In this document: in pieces, positions 34,126-42,209 of the stretch
How the letters are laid out: each line of letters begins with the position of its first letter
How positions within the stretch are numbered: the stretch's first letter is position 1
Source of the DNA: Candidatus Eiseniibacteriota bacterium
Lineage (GTDB): Bacteria > Eisenbacteria > RBG-16-71-46 > CAIMUX01 > WJJG01
DNA: 64,000 nt
Direction: 5' to 3'
Assembly (NCBI GenBank): GCA_023129715.1
Contig: JAGMBO010000070.1
Coordinates: 1-64,000 of the forward strand
Translations under genes and position numbers: made by a program
Notes under the pieces: model-generated
Seen by the model: only the letters and a program-made list of their open reading frames with translations
What the model was told of the DNA's origin: nothing
The model's database searches: none

Positions 34126-35172
34126 CTACTCCCTGAATCGTTCCATGTTCTCCTGAGTCCACGCGATCAACCGCTCGACACCCTCGCGTGGCTGGACCTG
34201 CGGGCGCCACTGAAGAAGCTCTTGGGCGCGACGAATGTCCGACACATAGACTTTCTGATCGCTGGGACGCCAGTTGTCGAAGCTGATTTGCGGCGCTACG
34301 CCGGTCAGTTCCTGGATCATCCCGAGCAGTTCGAGCAACGAGAGGGTCTGGTCCGGGCCGCCCCCCATGTTGAAGACGGCGACGTCCAGATCGCCTTCGA
34401 TGTAGGCCTCGTAGGCGGCGAGCAGATCCTCGACCCACAAGACATCGCGGACCTGGCGTCCGTCGCCGAAGATCGTGATCGGCTTGCCGGCCAGTGCGGC
34501 GATCACGAACCAGGCGACCCATCCCTGGTCTTCCATCCCGAATTGCCGCGTCCCATAGATGCACGACATACGGAAAACCCCGGTGCGCAGGCCATAGAGA
34601 TGGCCGTAGTCCTGGACGTAGAGATCGCCGGTCAGCTTTGAGCAGCCGTAGGGGGTGTGCTCACAACGGTCGATCGAGAAGGACTCCGGGATGCCCGTCC
34701 TCATCGCCTCCGGAAACCGATAGCGCCCCTGCTCCTCTTCGACTCCCACCGCATTGACGTTCTCGCCATAGACCTTATTCGTCGAGCAGAAGACGACCGT
34801 CGGCCGATGCCCGCAGCGGCGCGCGGCCTCCAGCACCGTGACCGTACCAACGGCATTGTTGAGGAAGTCGGTCTCCGGGTCGATCACCGAGGTGGTCACC
34901 GCCGTTTGGGCCGCGGCGTGCAGGATCACGTCGGCATCCTTGACCAGCGGCAGCACCGCGTCACGGTCGCACACGTCGCCGCGAACCATCTCGATATTCC
35001 CCTGGCTCGCGAGGAATTCCCAGTTGTAGAGCACATTCGGGTCTTCACGCTTGAGCAAGCGCCCGCGCGACAGGTTGTCGAGCACGGTGACGGCATAGCC
35101 GCGCGCGGCGAAGTAGACCGCGGCGTGCGACCCGATGAACCCGCCACCCCCCGTAATCAGCATCTTGGCCAT
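34126..35172 (-). CDS. SDR-type sugar-nucleotide epimerase, CDP-paratose 2-epimerase-like
   Basis: A 348-residue extended short-chain dehydrogenase. The Rossmann motif is G-G-G-G-F-I-G-S-H (about 8-16). The active site holds C-S-T-N-K-V-Y-G and the Y-x-x-x-K pair in Y-G-C-S-K. Distinctive stretches H-A-A-A-Q-T-A-V-T-T-S, D-P-E-T-D-F-L-N-N-A-V-G-T and D-G-R-Q-V-R-D-V-L-W-V-E-D-L closely follow CDP-paratose 2-epimerases (TyvE), which convert CDP-paratose to CDP-tyvelose for O-antigen. The exact sugar is not settled by sequence: no other CDP-dideoxysugar gene is nearby. The ATG is preceded by GGGAGG five bases upstream. It lies 87 nt above lptE on the same strand, which fits surface polysaccharide synthesis. 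Confidence 0.85.
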   Translation of the reverse strand: MAKMLITGGGGFIGSHAAVYFAARGYAVTVLDNLSRGRLLKREDPNVLYNWEFLASQGNIEMVRGDVCDRDAVLPLVKDADVILHAAAQTAVTTSVIDPETDFLNNAVGTVTVLEAARRCGHRPTVVFCSTNKVYGENVNAVGVEEEQGRYRFPEAMRTGIPESFSIDRCEHTPYGCSKLTGDLYVQDYGHLYGLRTGVFRMSCIYGTRQFGMEDQGWVAWFVIAALAGKPITIFGDGRQVRDVLWVEDLLAAYEAYIEGDLDVAVFNMGGGPDQTLSLLELLGMIQELTGVAPQISFDNWRPSDQKVYVSDIRRAQELLQWRPQVQPREGVERLIAWTQENMERFRE

Positions 35173-35383
35173 GCCCGCCTCCCCCACCGACTAGCCACAC
35201 TGCACAGGCTGCCAAGCGCGGATGACCCGGCACGCCCATCTGCGCAAGGAACCTAGCAGTCGAGCGGAAGGCAGACAATAGAAGCTCGGGCATACCCGGG
35301 GGCTCTAGCTCGGGGATCACGGAGGCCTTTCGAGTGCCGCCTCGGCCTGGAGCGAGTCGCCCGCTGCGCCGGGCGAGCAATAC

Positions 35384-36370
35384 TCAGCGTTCGAAGAGCA
35401 GAGTCAGCGAGAGCTGGTGAGAAGCCTCCAGGTGGCGGGCCGGTTGGTAGCCGTAGCCGACACGGGTGCGGCCAAGCTCCAAGGCCAGGCCCATGCTCGT
35501 CTGCAGGTCGGCGACCGATTCCCCCGGCGTGCTCTGCGCGCCGAGATAGGCGGCCAGCGCCTCAGTTGCCCCCCACTCGGCTCCGACTCTGAGCGTCGGC
35601 GACTCGCCGCCGACCGCTGCCGACCCGGCGTGCAGTCGAGAACGCCGGGCGACGTCAAGCGTCACCGCGAGCGCCAGGGTCGCCGGCAGCGGATAGGACT
35701 CCCCACCCGCCTTCAGAGCGGGGCCCAGGTGACGCGCGGTGCCCGCCAAGTGGAGTCGGCCGGCATCGAGCTGGATTCCGGCGCCGCCCGCCCAGGAGCG
35801 ATACTCCTGGTCGGTGCCATCGGTCTCGAGCAGAAGCTCGACTTCCAGCCCGGCGCGCAACCCATTGGTGAGCGGGCGGCCATGGGCCAGCGTGACGAAC
35901 CCTTGCAAGGGTGAGAAGCCGCCGGTCGGATTACCTTCGCTGTCGTAGCCATCCAGTGCCCCACTGCGAAAGAGGCCACAGCTCAGCCCCAATCCGCCGC
36001 CCCCCATGGCAAGGCAGGCCCCTCCCCACTGCCAGGCCGTCCCGGCCGTCCAGGTAGCGTGTGAGAGAAGCAGCGCGGGCTGGGGATCGGTACCGAGGCC
36101 AGCGGGATTCCAGGCCAAGGCGGCCGGACCGGCAACCGTGGCCAGATGTGCCCCGCCCAGCGAACGCCCCGCCGGCTCCGCGGCAAGCTGGAGGTACCCG
36201 AAGGAGAGACCATCAGCCGCCGCGCTAGGCCCCGACGGGCCGCCGAGACCGAGTGCCGCCAGGACCAGAGCCAGGGCCAGCCGGGCAGGCAGGCGTGCCG
36301 GCGCCGGCCGGTAGCGTGGATGCCCTCTCACTTGCTGCCGGTGCATGCTCTGGTCGTCTGCAATCAGCAT
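35384..36370 (-). CDS. PorV/PorQ-like outer membrane barrel (UPF0164 type)
   Basis: A 328-residue exported barrel protein. The signal peptide spans roughly 28-50. The mature start A-E-P-A-G-R-S-L-G-G-A-H-L-A-T-V and A-A-L-A-W-N-P-A-G-L-G is the hallmark of the PorV/PorQ/UPF0164 group, a FadL-like fold. Alternating strands such as Y-R-S-W-A-G-G-A-G-I-Q-L and V-G-Y-G-Y-Q-P fill the rest, ending in a phenylalanine-containing last strand (L-S-L-T-L-L-F-E-R). In Bacteroidetes, PorV shuttles type IX cargo and PorQ helps attach it; the group also contains proteins with no known role. Three secreted proteins with C-terminal sorting-type domains are encoded in this window, which makes a role in their handling plausible but unproven. 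Confidence 0.8.
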   Translation of the reverse strand: MLIADDQSMHRQQVRGHPRYRPAPARLPARLALALVLAALGLGGPSGPSAAADGLSFGYLQLAAEPAGRSLGGAHLATVAGPAALAWNPAGLGTDPQPALLLSHATWTAGTAWQWGGACLAMGGGGLGLSCGLFRSGALDGYDSEGNPTGGFSPLQGFVTLAHGRPLTNGLRAGLEVELLLETDGTDQEYRSWAGGAGIQLDAGRLHLAGTARHLGPALKAGGESYPLPATLALAVTLDVARRSRLHAGSAAVGGESPTLRVGAEWGATEALAAYLGAQSTPGESVADLQTSMGLALELGRTRVGYGYQPARHLEASHQLSLTLLFER

Positions 36371-36635
36371 GCCCCCCTTGCATCGCCTGCTCGCGTCTCA
36401 GAGCTCGGCTTGGCACCCTCGGCTAATGGTTTCTGTGGTAGCTATTTAGCCGGTCGCTCGTCTTCCGTACCCGCGGCCGGCGGGATCTCCGCCCGTCGCT
36501 CCCGCCCACGGGCATTGCAGGATGCAGTCCCGCCCCTGTGCGTATGGGGATCGCGGCGATAAACCTTTCTGCCCTCCAGCCCGTCGTGTATACGGAACCC
36601 GACGGCAGACGCCGCTTGGGGGGGGAAACGCAGAG

Positions 36636-37268
36636 GTGGTCGATCCGCACGAAACCGCACCAGGCGAAGGGAGACGCCCCGATGAGCACGATGCCGTCTC
36701 ACAGCTGGTGGCCGCCGCGCAGGCGGGTGACCGGGCCCCCTTCGAGCGGCTCTACCGGATGCATGTCGACCGCATCTATGCCCTCTGTCTGCGGATGGTG
36801 GCCGATGCTGCCTGCGCCGAGCAGCTCACGCAGGACGCCTTCGTGCGGGCCTGGGAGAAACTGCGAAGCTACCGCGCCCGCGGCTCGTTCGCCGGCTGGC
36901 TGCACCGGCTATCGGCGCGGGTGGTGATCGAGGACCGGCGCCGGCATGCGCGCGAGGCCCGCCGGTTGGTGTCCGTCGATGAGGAGGAAGCGATGCGCCG
37001 CAGCGAGACGATGACCGCCAGCGGACTGCGGAGCGGCCATGTTGCGCCTCGGCCGATCGAGGCGGCCATCGACCTGGAGCGGGCGATCGCCCAGTTGCCG
37101 CCGGGGGCACGGAGGGCATTCGTCCTACATGACGTCGAGGGATACCGCCACCGCGAAATCGCCAAGATCACCGGCACCGCGGAGGGGACGAGCAAGACGC
37201 AGTTGCATCGCGCCCGCCGCTTGCTGCGCAGAGCGCTCCAACCGCGCACCGAGGAGATCCTGCCGTGA
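36636..37268 (+). CDS. ECF-type RNA polymerase sigma-70 factor
   Basis: About 210 residues from GTG 36636; the same frame opens to 36522, but that extension is proline/arginine-rich and unlike sigma factors. Region 2 is clear (F-E-R-L-Y-R-M-H-V-D-R-I-Y-A-L-C, then D-A-A-C-A-E-Q-L-T-Q-D-A-F-V-R-A-W). A ~45-residue linker follows, then region 4 (L-P-P-G-A-R-R-A-F-V-L-H-D-V-E-G-Y-R-H-R-E-I-A-K-I-T-G-T). It directs polymerase to a small set of promoters. The next gene, an anti-sigma factor, starts inside its stop codon (GTGA), so both are made together, which keeps the sigma factor held until a signal releases it. A G-rich run about 11 nt upstream serves as ribosome binding site. Confidence 0.92.
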   Translation: MVDPHETAPGEGRRPDEHDAVSQLVAAAQAGDRAPFERLYRMHVDRIYALCLRMVADAACAEQLTQDAFVRAWEKLRSYRARGSFAGWLHRLSARVVIEDRRRHAREARRLVSVDEEEAMRRSETMTASGLRSGHVAPRPIEAAIDLERAIAQLPPGARRAFVLHDVEGYRHREIAKITGTAEGTSKTQLHRARRLLRRALQPRTEEILP

Positions 37269-37999
37269 CGCACGATCAAGCCCAGCAGGCGCTCGACGAC
37301 TATGTCGCTGAGCAGCTTTCCGCTGAGCAGCGCCGTGCGTTCGAGGCTCACCTGGCGCGCTGCCCCGAGTGCCGTCGTGAGCTCACCGCGCAACAGGATC
37401 TCCACCGGCGCACCGCCGCGCTCGCTCACGGCATTGCTCCCCCGCGGGATCTGTGGCCCGGCATCTCAGCCCGTCTGACGGCGCGGCCCGAAGATCTCGC
37501 CGGCGCGATCCGCGGCAGGCGCCGCGCCTGGTGGCGCGGGCGCGCTCTGTGGCCCTCGGTGGCGGCAACGGCGTTGGCCGCCGCGCTCCTGATCGTCCTC
37601 GTCCACTCGACCGCGCACCGCGTTGCCCGTCCCGCTTCCTTGCCCTCCAACCAGCGGGTCGGCCCGGTGGCCACGACCCCGATGCCGGAACTCACTGCCA
37701 TGGATGGTAGCGCTGCTGGGGATGGAACCGCTGCCGTCATCGCCGCGCTCGAGGCGGAGTGCCGCGGGGTCGGCCAGGAATACGATCGTTTGCTGGCCGA
37801 GCATGAAGCGGATCGGGGAAACCCGATTCTGGATCTCTTCGCCGCCAACCTGCGCATCGTCAATCAGGCGGTGGACGATGCGCGCGACGCATGGCAGGCG
37901 AATCCGCAGAGCCCGCAGCTGGTGCGCATCTTGGTGGCGGCGTATCAGGCCAAGGCAACACTGCAGGGCCGCGCGAGCAAGACTCTTGCACAGGGATGA
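37265..37999 (+). CDS. Anti-sigma factor with zinc-finger (zf-HC2) domain
   Basis: The product is 244 residues. Residues 1-40 form the anti-sigma zinc-binding domain: F-E-A-H-L-A-R-C-P-E-C-R-R-E-L gives the H-x(3)-C-x(2)-C motif used to clamp ECF sigma factors. One transmembrane helix (about 97-117, ending L-I-V-L-V) anchors it in the inner membrane. The ~120 residues outside contain a helical, proline-bounded periplasmic segment (P-E-L-T-A-M-D... then E-C-R-G-V-G-Q-E-Y-D-R-L-L-A-E-H). The GTG start overlaps the sigma gene stop. Signal detection by the outer domain would release the sigma factor. It is followed by a DUF4097 gene 66 nt downstream, likely in the same operon. Confidence 0.9.
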   Translation: MTHDQAQQALDDYVAEQLSAEQRRAFEAHLARCPECRRELTAQQDLHRRTAALAHGIAPPRDLWPGISARLTARPEDLAGAIRGRRRAWWRGRALWPSVAATALAAALLIVLVHSTAHRVARPASLPSNQRVGPVATTPMPELTAMDGSAAGDGTAAVIAALEAECRGVGQEYDRLLAEHEADRGNPILDLFAANLRIVNQAVDDARDAWQANPQSPQLVRILVAAYQAKATLQGRASKTLAQG

Positions 38000-38065
38000 G
38001 GTCGCAGGTGCGGGCGCGGGTTGTCCCCCGCCTTGCCGCCTCCCGGGGAAGATTGGAGGAAGGTC

Positions 38066-38986
38066 ATGAGCAAGCAGAGCAGAGCAACACTGTCCGTAGC
38101 CATGGTGATCGCTCTGGCGGCGGTATTCACGCTTCCGGTGAGCTGCGCCGCGGGCGAGAAGATCGATGAGACGCGCGCGGTTGCTGCCGATGCCGACATC
38201 GAGATCTCCAACGTGGCCGGGTCGGTGGTCGTTACCGGCTGGGACCGCCGCGAGATCCATATCGAGGGCGTCCTCGGCGACGGAACCGAGCGGCTCGACA
38301 TCGATGGCGACGAGCATCGCCTGCGCATCCGCGTCGTCGTGCCAAGACGGATGCGCGGCGTCGAGGACACTGATCTCGAGATCCACCTCCCCGCCACCTG
38401 CGAGCTCGAGGTGGCAACGGTGAGCGCCGATATCGCCGTCGAGCAGTTGACCGGCGAGCTGACGCTGGAGTCGGTCAGCGGGGATATCGACTTGACAGTC
38501 GAGGCCAAGGAAGTGGATGCGCAAACCGTCAGCGGCGAGATCGATCTGCAGGGCGGCGCACCGGAGACGATCCTCGGCTCGGTCAGCGGCGACATCAGCA
38601 TTGCGGGCATTCCCCAGGCGCTGATCGTCGACTTGGAAGCCGAGACGGTCAGCGGCGATTTGATCGTGGAGGGCGCGACCTTCCGGGCCTGCCGTCTGAA
38701 CTCCGTCTCGGGTGAGATCGAGTTTTCAGGCCGGTTGACCGAGAGTGGGGACTACACTTTCAGCACGCACAGTGGGGATATCGCCCTCGAGCTCGCCGGT
38801 GAGCTCAACGCGCAGTTCGATATCAGCACCTACAGCGGAGAGATCGAGAGCGACTTCGGCCCCAAGCGCCGCAGTGGCCGCAGCAAGTACCGCGGGGCAA
38901 CCGAGCTCTACTTCGAACTCGGCTCCGGAGAGGCCGATGTCGACATCGAGACCTTCAGCGGCGATATCGTCTTGGAGGGCCGCTGA
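38066..38986 (+). CDS. DUF4097-type beta-strand repeat protein
   Basis: The product is 306 residues and exported (signal peptide about 10-30; ATG 38066 has GGAGGAAGG just ahead). The body is a right-handed beta-helix made of repeats with the core (S/T)-x-S-G-(D/E)-(I/L), seen eight times: SVSGDID, TVSGEID, SVSGDIS, TVSGDLI, SVSGEIE, THSGDIA, TYSGEIE and TFSGDIV. This is the DUF4097 or putative adhesin family, common next to ECF sigma/anti-sigma pairs in many phyla. It lies 66 nt after the anti-sigma gene. Proteins of this family are probably stress-related surface or periplasmic scaffolds; the ligand is unknown. A terminator follows the gene at 39021-39060. Confidence 0.9.
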   Translation: MSKQSRATLSVAMVIALAAVFTLPVSCAAGEKIDETRAVAADADIEISNVAGSVVVTGWDRREIHIEGVLGDGTERLDIDGDEHRLRIRVVVPRRMRGVEDTDLEIHLPATCELEVATVSADIAVEQLTGELTLESVSGDIDLTVEAKEVDAQTVSGEIDLQGGAPETILGSVSGDISIAGIPQALIVDLEAETVSGDLIVEGATFRACRLNSVSGEIEFSGRLTESGDYTFSTHSGDIALELAGELNAQFDISTYSGEIESDFGPKRRSGRSKYRGATELYFELGSGEADVDIETFSGDIVLEGR

Positions 38987-39020
38987 GAGCGCCCCGCGCG
39001 TCTCATCCGACCGCTCCGCC

Positions 39021-39060
39021 CGGGGGAATCGGTGTTCCCGTCGGCCAGCCGATTCCCCCG
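39021..39060 (+). terminator. Terminator-like hairpin after the DUF4097 gene
   Basis: CGGGGGAATCGG (39021-39032) pairs perfectly with CCGATTCCCCCG (39049-39060), a 12-bp stem around a 16-nt loop. A short T-rich run (CCTCTTTAG) follows on the plus strand. It lies between two convergent genes, 34 nt after the DUF4097 stop at 38986, and probably ends that transcript. On the minus strand no T-run follows, so it is not a good terminator for the lipoprotein gene. Confidence 0.75.
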
Positions 39061-39081
39061 CCTCTTTAGTCTGTGGCACCC

Positions 39082-39609
39082 CTATGGAAGCGGGCCCTGC
39101 AGCAGACGGATCTCATCGACCCAGACCGTGCCCGCCCCCTCGACGACGACGTTGAGGCGGATGTTGTCCGGGTTCTGCCCCGCTTCGAGGCGGAAGGGGG
39201 TCGTCTGGCTGGTCCACTCGTTGGTCCCCGACAAGGCGGCCGGCAGCGCGCGCGAGAAGGCCTCCCCCTGGCCGGGGAAGTGGCAGAACATCTCGAGATA
39301 GGCTTCTCCGGTAACCCCCTCGGTGCGCAGCTTCGCCTCATAGGTGAGCAGGGCCCCCTCGACGTCCAGGTCTCCGGTTTCGTAGAGGCGGAAGGTGGTC
39401 GTATCCGAGGCGGTCAGGCGTAAGGCTCCGTCGCCGTCGCTGGTGATCGTGCTGTCGATGACCACTCCATCCCGGCTGATGACCCCTGTCAGATCAGCCA
39501 CAGGGTAGTGACTCAGTTCCCTCACTTCTGCCTGCTCTCCCCCACACCCGCAGAGCGTTGCCGACAGCAGGACGGCGGTGCCGAGGAGAAGGCGTGACCG
39601 AACGCGCAT
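39082..39609 (-). CDS. Small lipoprotein with jelly-roll-like C-terminal domain
   Basis: The product is 175 residues. The start at ATG 39609 is preceded by AGGGGG; the frame upstream to 39747 has no signal. The N terminus (R-V-R-S-R-L-L-L-G-T-A-V-L-L-S-A-T-L-C-G-C-G-G) is a lipoprotein signal peptide with a Cys at about 20-22. The mature part begins in an acidic region and continues with alternating strands. Stretches L-T-Y-E-A-K-L-R-T-E-G, E-M-F-C-H-F-P-G-Q-G and W-T-S-Q-T-T-P-F and the ending V-W-V-D-E-I-R-L-L resemble carbohydrate-binding jelly-roll modules, in which that last D-x-I-x-L strand is typical. It lies convergent to the DUF4097 gene and has no clear functional partner. Ligand binding is an inference from fold resemblance. 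Confidence 0.7.
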   Translation of the reverse strand: MRVRSRLLLGTAVLLSATLCGCGGEQAEVRELSHYPVADLTGVISRDGVVIDSTITSDGDGALRLTASDTTTFRLYETGDLDVEGALLTYEAKLRTEGVTGEAYLEMFCHFPGQGEAFSRALPAALSGTNEWTSQTTPFRLEAGQNPDNIRLNVVVEGAGTVWVDEIRLLQGPLP

Positions 39610-39837
39610 AGTGCCCCCTTTCTCTCTTGTGGTGGCGCGAAGACTGCCGATGGAGTGGAGCCAACCGACTCTCTCAGAAGCAATTGTGACACATGGGCCC
39701 GCAGAAGAGGCCCAACGCCCCGAACGCCCGACCGATACGGACGTCATGCGCGGGCGGTCACGAATCTTCGATCCACAACGTTCGAACCAGATCTAGCAGG
39801 GGACGAGGCGGCGGGCAAGTCCGATCGCCGGGATCCG

Positions 39838-39905
39838 CAGGGGCTCAACCGTGGCGTCCGCAGGGGCTCAACCGTCGACTCCGCGGGAGCTCAACCGTCG
39901 GAAAA
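39838..39905 (-). repeat. 23-nt tandem repeat covering the epimerase stop codon
   Basis: Three units of 23 nt begin at 39838, 39861 and 39884 on the plus strand, each with (C)GGGGCTCAACCGT at its core; the third has GGGAGCTCAACCGTCG. The third copy includes the stop codon of the epimerase (39891-39893) and its last two codons. On the minus strand each unit reads (G/C)ACGGTTGAGC, so the end of the gene appears copied twice downstream. Confidence 0.85.
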
Positions 39906-40847
39906 CCGACGCCGGAAATACTCCACTGTCGTTGCCAAGCCATCGTCCAAGGAGACCTTGGGCCGATAGCCGAGCTCTGCCTGAGCTCGCGAGATGTCCG
40001 CCCGGGAGTGTTTCACGTCCCCGGGCCGGGGGTCTTCATGGCACGGGCTGATCTTGGTGCCGAGGATCTCCTGCAGGCGGGCAAGGATTGCCAGGAGCGA
40101 GATCTGTTCGCCGCAGGCGATGTTGTAGGCGCCCGAGGCACCGGGGGTGTGGCAGGCGGCGAGATTGGCGTCCACGACATTGGCGATGTAGGTGAAGTCC
40201 CGGCTCTGCTCGCCGTCGCCATGGATCACCGGTGGCTCACCGCGCAGCAGCCTCTTGACGAAGAGCGGGATTACCGCGGAATACGCGGAATCCGGATCTT
40301 GGCGCGGCCCGAAAACATTGAAGTAGCGCAGGGCAACCGTCTCGAGCCCGAAGTGCTCCGCGAAGAGACGGGCGTATTCCTCGCCGACATACTTGGTGAG
40401 CGCATAGGGCGAGAGCGGGGCGGGACGCATCGTCTCGACCTTGGGCAGTGTCGGTGCATCGCCGTACACCGAAGAGCTCGCCGCGTAGATGAACCGGTGC
40501 ACCCGGGCTTCCCGCGCGGCCTGCAGGAGGCAGAGCGTGCCGGCCACATTGGCCCGATTCGTCGCCAGGGGATCCTCTAGACTTCGGGGAACCGAGGCGA
40601 GGGCAGCCTGATGGAAGACGAAGGCTACACCGACCACCGCCCGGCGGCAGGCCTCCTCATCGGCTACATCGCCCTCGATCACCTCGAGGGCCGCGCCGTA
40701 CTTCGCCTGGAGGGAGGCCACCGTATCGCGCGATCCGGTGCTGAAGTCGTCCAGCACGCGCACCGCCTCACCCTCGCCAAGCAGATGCTCGGCGAGATGG
40801 GACCCGATGAAACCCGCGCCCCCGCTCACCAGGTACTTTGCTGCCAC
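39891..40847 (-). CDS. UDP-N-acetylglucosamine/glucose C4-epimerase family (WbpP/TviC-like)
   Basis: A 318-residue extended SDR enzyme. The NAD site is G-G-A-G-F-I-G-S-H (about 9-17), with catalytic S-S-S-V-Y-G and Y-A-L-T-K. Signature pieces H-Q-A-A-L-A-S-V-P-R-S and N-V-A-G-T-L-C-L-L match WbpP/TviC-type epimerases that interconvert UDP-GlcNAc(A) and UDP-GalNAc(A), and A-Y-N-I-A-C-G-E-Q-I follows the same group. The GTG start has GGAGGA nine bases upstream. It is 51 nt downstream of a WbpA/TviB-type UDP-sugar dehydrogenase on the same strand. The pair would make UDP-GalNAc uronic acid for a capsule or O-antigen. Its 3' end is part of a tandem repeat. Confidence 0.88.
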   Translation of the reverse strand: MAAKYLVSGGAGFIGSHLAEHLLGEGEAVRVLDDFSTGSRDTVASLQAKYGAALEVIEGDVADEEACRRAVVGVAFVFHQAALASVPRSLEDPLATNRANVAGTLCLLQAAREARVHRFIYAASSSVYGDAPTLPKVETMRPAPLSPYALTKYVGEEYARLFAEHFGLETVALRYFNVFGPRQDPDSAYSAVIPLFVKRLLRGEPPVIHGDGEQSRDFTYIANVVDANLAACHTPGASGAYNIACGEQISLLAILARLQEILGTKISPCHEDPRPGDVKHSRADISRAQAELGYRPKVSLDDGLATTVEYFRRRFSDG

Positions 40848-40898
40848 GCTGTTGACTCCTCCACCCCGACCCGCGCCCCGAGGGCGCGGGAATGCCTG

Positions 40899-42209
40899 TC
40901 AGATCAGGGTGATTTTCGGATCGGCATACCCTTTCAGGGCGTTGCGTGTATCGACGATCCGCGGCGCTGACTTCACGACGAGCCCGTAGTCGACATCGCG
41001 ATGATTCGTTGTAATCACCACGATGTCACTTGCCGTGAGCCGCTCAGCGCTCAGCGGTACTGACTGCCATGAAACACCCTCCAATTCGAATTCCGCCACG
41101 AAGGGATCGTGATAGGCCACCTCTGCTCCTTCTTCGACCAGCAGCTTTAAGATATCAAGCGCCGGTGACTCTCGCAGATCATCAATGTCCGCCTTGTAGG
41201 CAACGCCCAGCAGAAGCACCTGCGCCCCACGCACCGCCTTGCCCACCGCCCCCAGCGCTCGGCGTACCTTGTTGAGTACATACTCGGGCATGCTGCTGTT
41301 GATCTGGCCGGCCAGCTCGATCATGCGTGCCTCGAACCCGCTCTTGCGCGCCTTCCACGCGAGGTAGAAAGGATCGATCGGAATACAGTGACCGCCCAGA
41401 CCGGGGCCCGGATAGAAGGCCATGAAGCCGAATGGCTTCGTCGCCGCCGCCTCGATCACTTCCCAGACATCGATCCCCATCCGGTCGCTCATCAGGGCCA
41501 GCTCGTTGACCAGGGCGATGTTGACGCTGCGGAAGGTGTTCTCGAGCAGTTTGACCATCTCGGCGACGCGCGTCGACGAGACGGGTACGACCTGCTCGAG
41601 CGTGGTGCGATAGAGGCTTGCCGCCAGTGCGGTACACGCCGCCGTCACCCCACCGACGACCTTGGGAATCGTGCGTGTCGTGTACTGGGCATTCCCGGGA
41701 TCGACCCGCTCCGGCGAGAAGGCCAGGAAGAAATCCTCCCCGACCGTCAGCCCGGTCGCCGCCAGCCTGGGCAGTACCAGCTCCTCGGTTGTCCCCGGGT
41801 AGGTGGTGCTCTCAAGGATCACTAGCTTCCCCGGAGCCATCCGCATGGCGATCGCCTCGGTCGCCGCGACGATGTAGGAAACGTCGGGATCGCGCGTCTT
41901 GCGCAGCGGGGTCGGCACGCAGATGTCGATCGTATCCGCCTCGCGCAAGATGTCGAAGTCGTCGGTGACCTGCATGCGTCCGTCGGCGATCAACGGCGCA
42001 ATCGCCTCGGCCGGCACATCCAGGACATAGGTCTCGCCCGCCTGCAAGGCCTGGATCTTCTTGCGGTTGAGGTCGATCCCGATCGGCCGGAATCCCGCCC
42101 GGCCCAGTTCAGCCAACAGCGGCAAGCCGACGTACCCCAGCCCGACTACCGCCGGCCGCGCCTCCCGGCTGGCGATCTTGCGTTCCAATCTCTCCGCTTG
42201 CGATTCCAA
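40899..42209 (-). CDS. UDP-N-acetylhexosamine 6-dehydrogenase (WbpA/TviB-like)
   Basis: This 436-residue NAD-dependent enzyme oxidises the C6 hydroxyl of a UDP-N-acetylsugar to a uronic acid in two steps. It shows V-V-G-L-G-Y-V-G-L-P-L (NAD site, about 17-27), E-S-T-T-Y-P-G-T-T, F-S-P-E-R-V-D-P-G-N, K-L-L-E-N-T-F-R-S-V-N-I and G-P-G-L-G-G-H-C-I-P-I-D-P, where the Cys is the catalytic thiol. The residues fit the UDP-GlcNAc dehydrogenases rather than UDP-glucose dehydrogenase. A TTG codon at 42209 with GGAGGAGG upstream is the best start; the longer frame to 42419 encodes unrelated low-complexity residues. It pairs with the epimerase downstream. An unexplained GC-rich region lies between it and the divergent ctpA. 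Confidence 0.9.
   Translation of the reverse strand: MESQAERLERKIASREARPAVVGLGYVGLPLLAELGRAGFRPIGIDLNRKKIQALQAGETYVLDVPAEAIAPLIADGRMQVTDDFDILREADTIDICVPTPLRKTRDPDVSYIVAATEAIAMRMAPGKLVILESTTYPGTTEELVLPRLAATGLTVGEDFFLAFSPERVDPGNAQYTTRTIPKVVGGVTAACTALAASLYRTTLEQVVPVSSTRVAEMVKLLENTFRSVNIALVNELALMSDRMGIDVWEVIEAAATKPFGFMAFYPGPGLGGHCIPIDPFYLAWKARKSGFEARMIELAGQINSSMPEYVLNKVRRALGAVGKAVRGAQVLLLGVAYKADIDDLRESPALDILKLLVEEGAEVAYHDPFVAEFELEGVSWQSVPLSAERLTASDIVVITTNHRDVDYGLVVKSAPRIVDTRNALKGYADPKITLI

Noticed and set aside
36522..36635. Longer sigma factor starting at 36522
   Set aside because: The added residues are Pro/Arg/Cys-rich and unlike region 1 or 2; GTG 36636 gives a normal ECF length.
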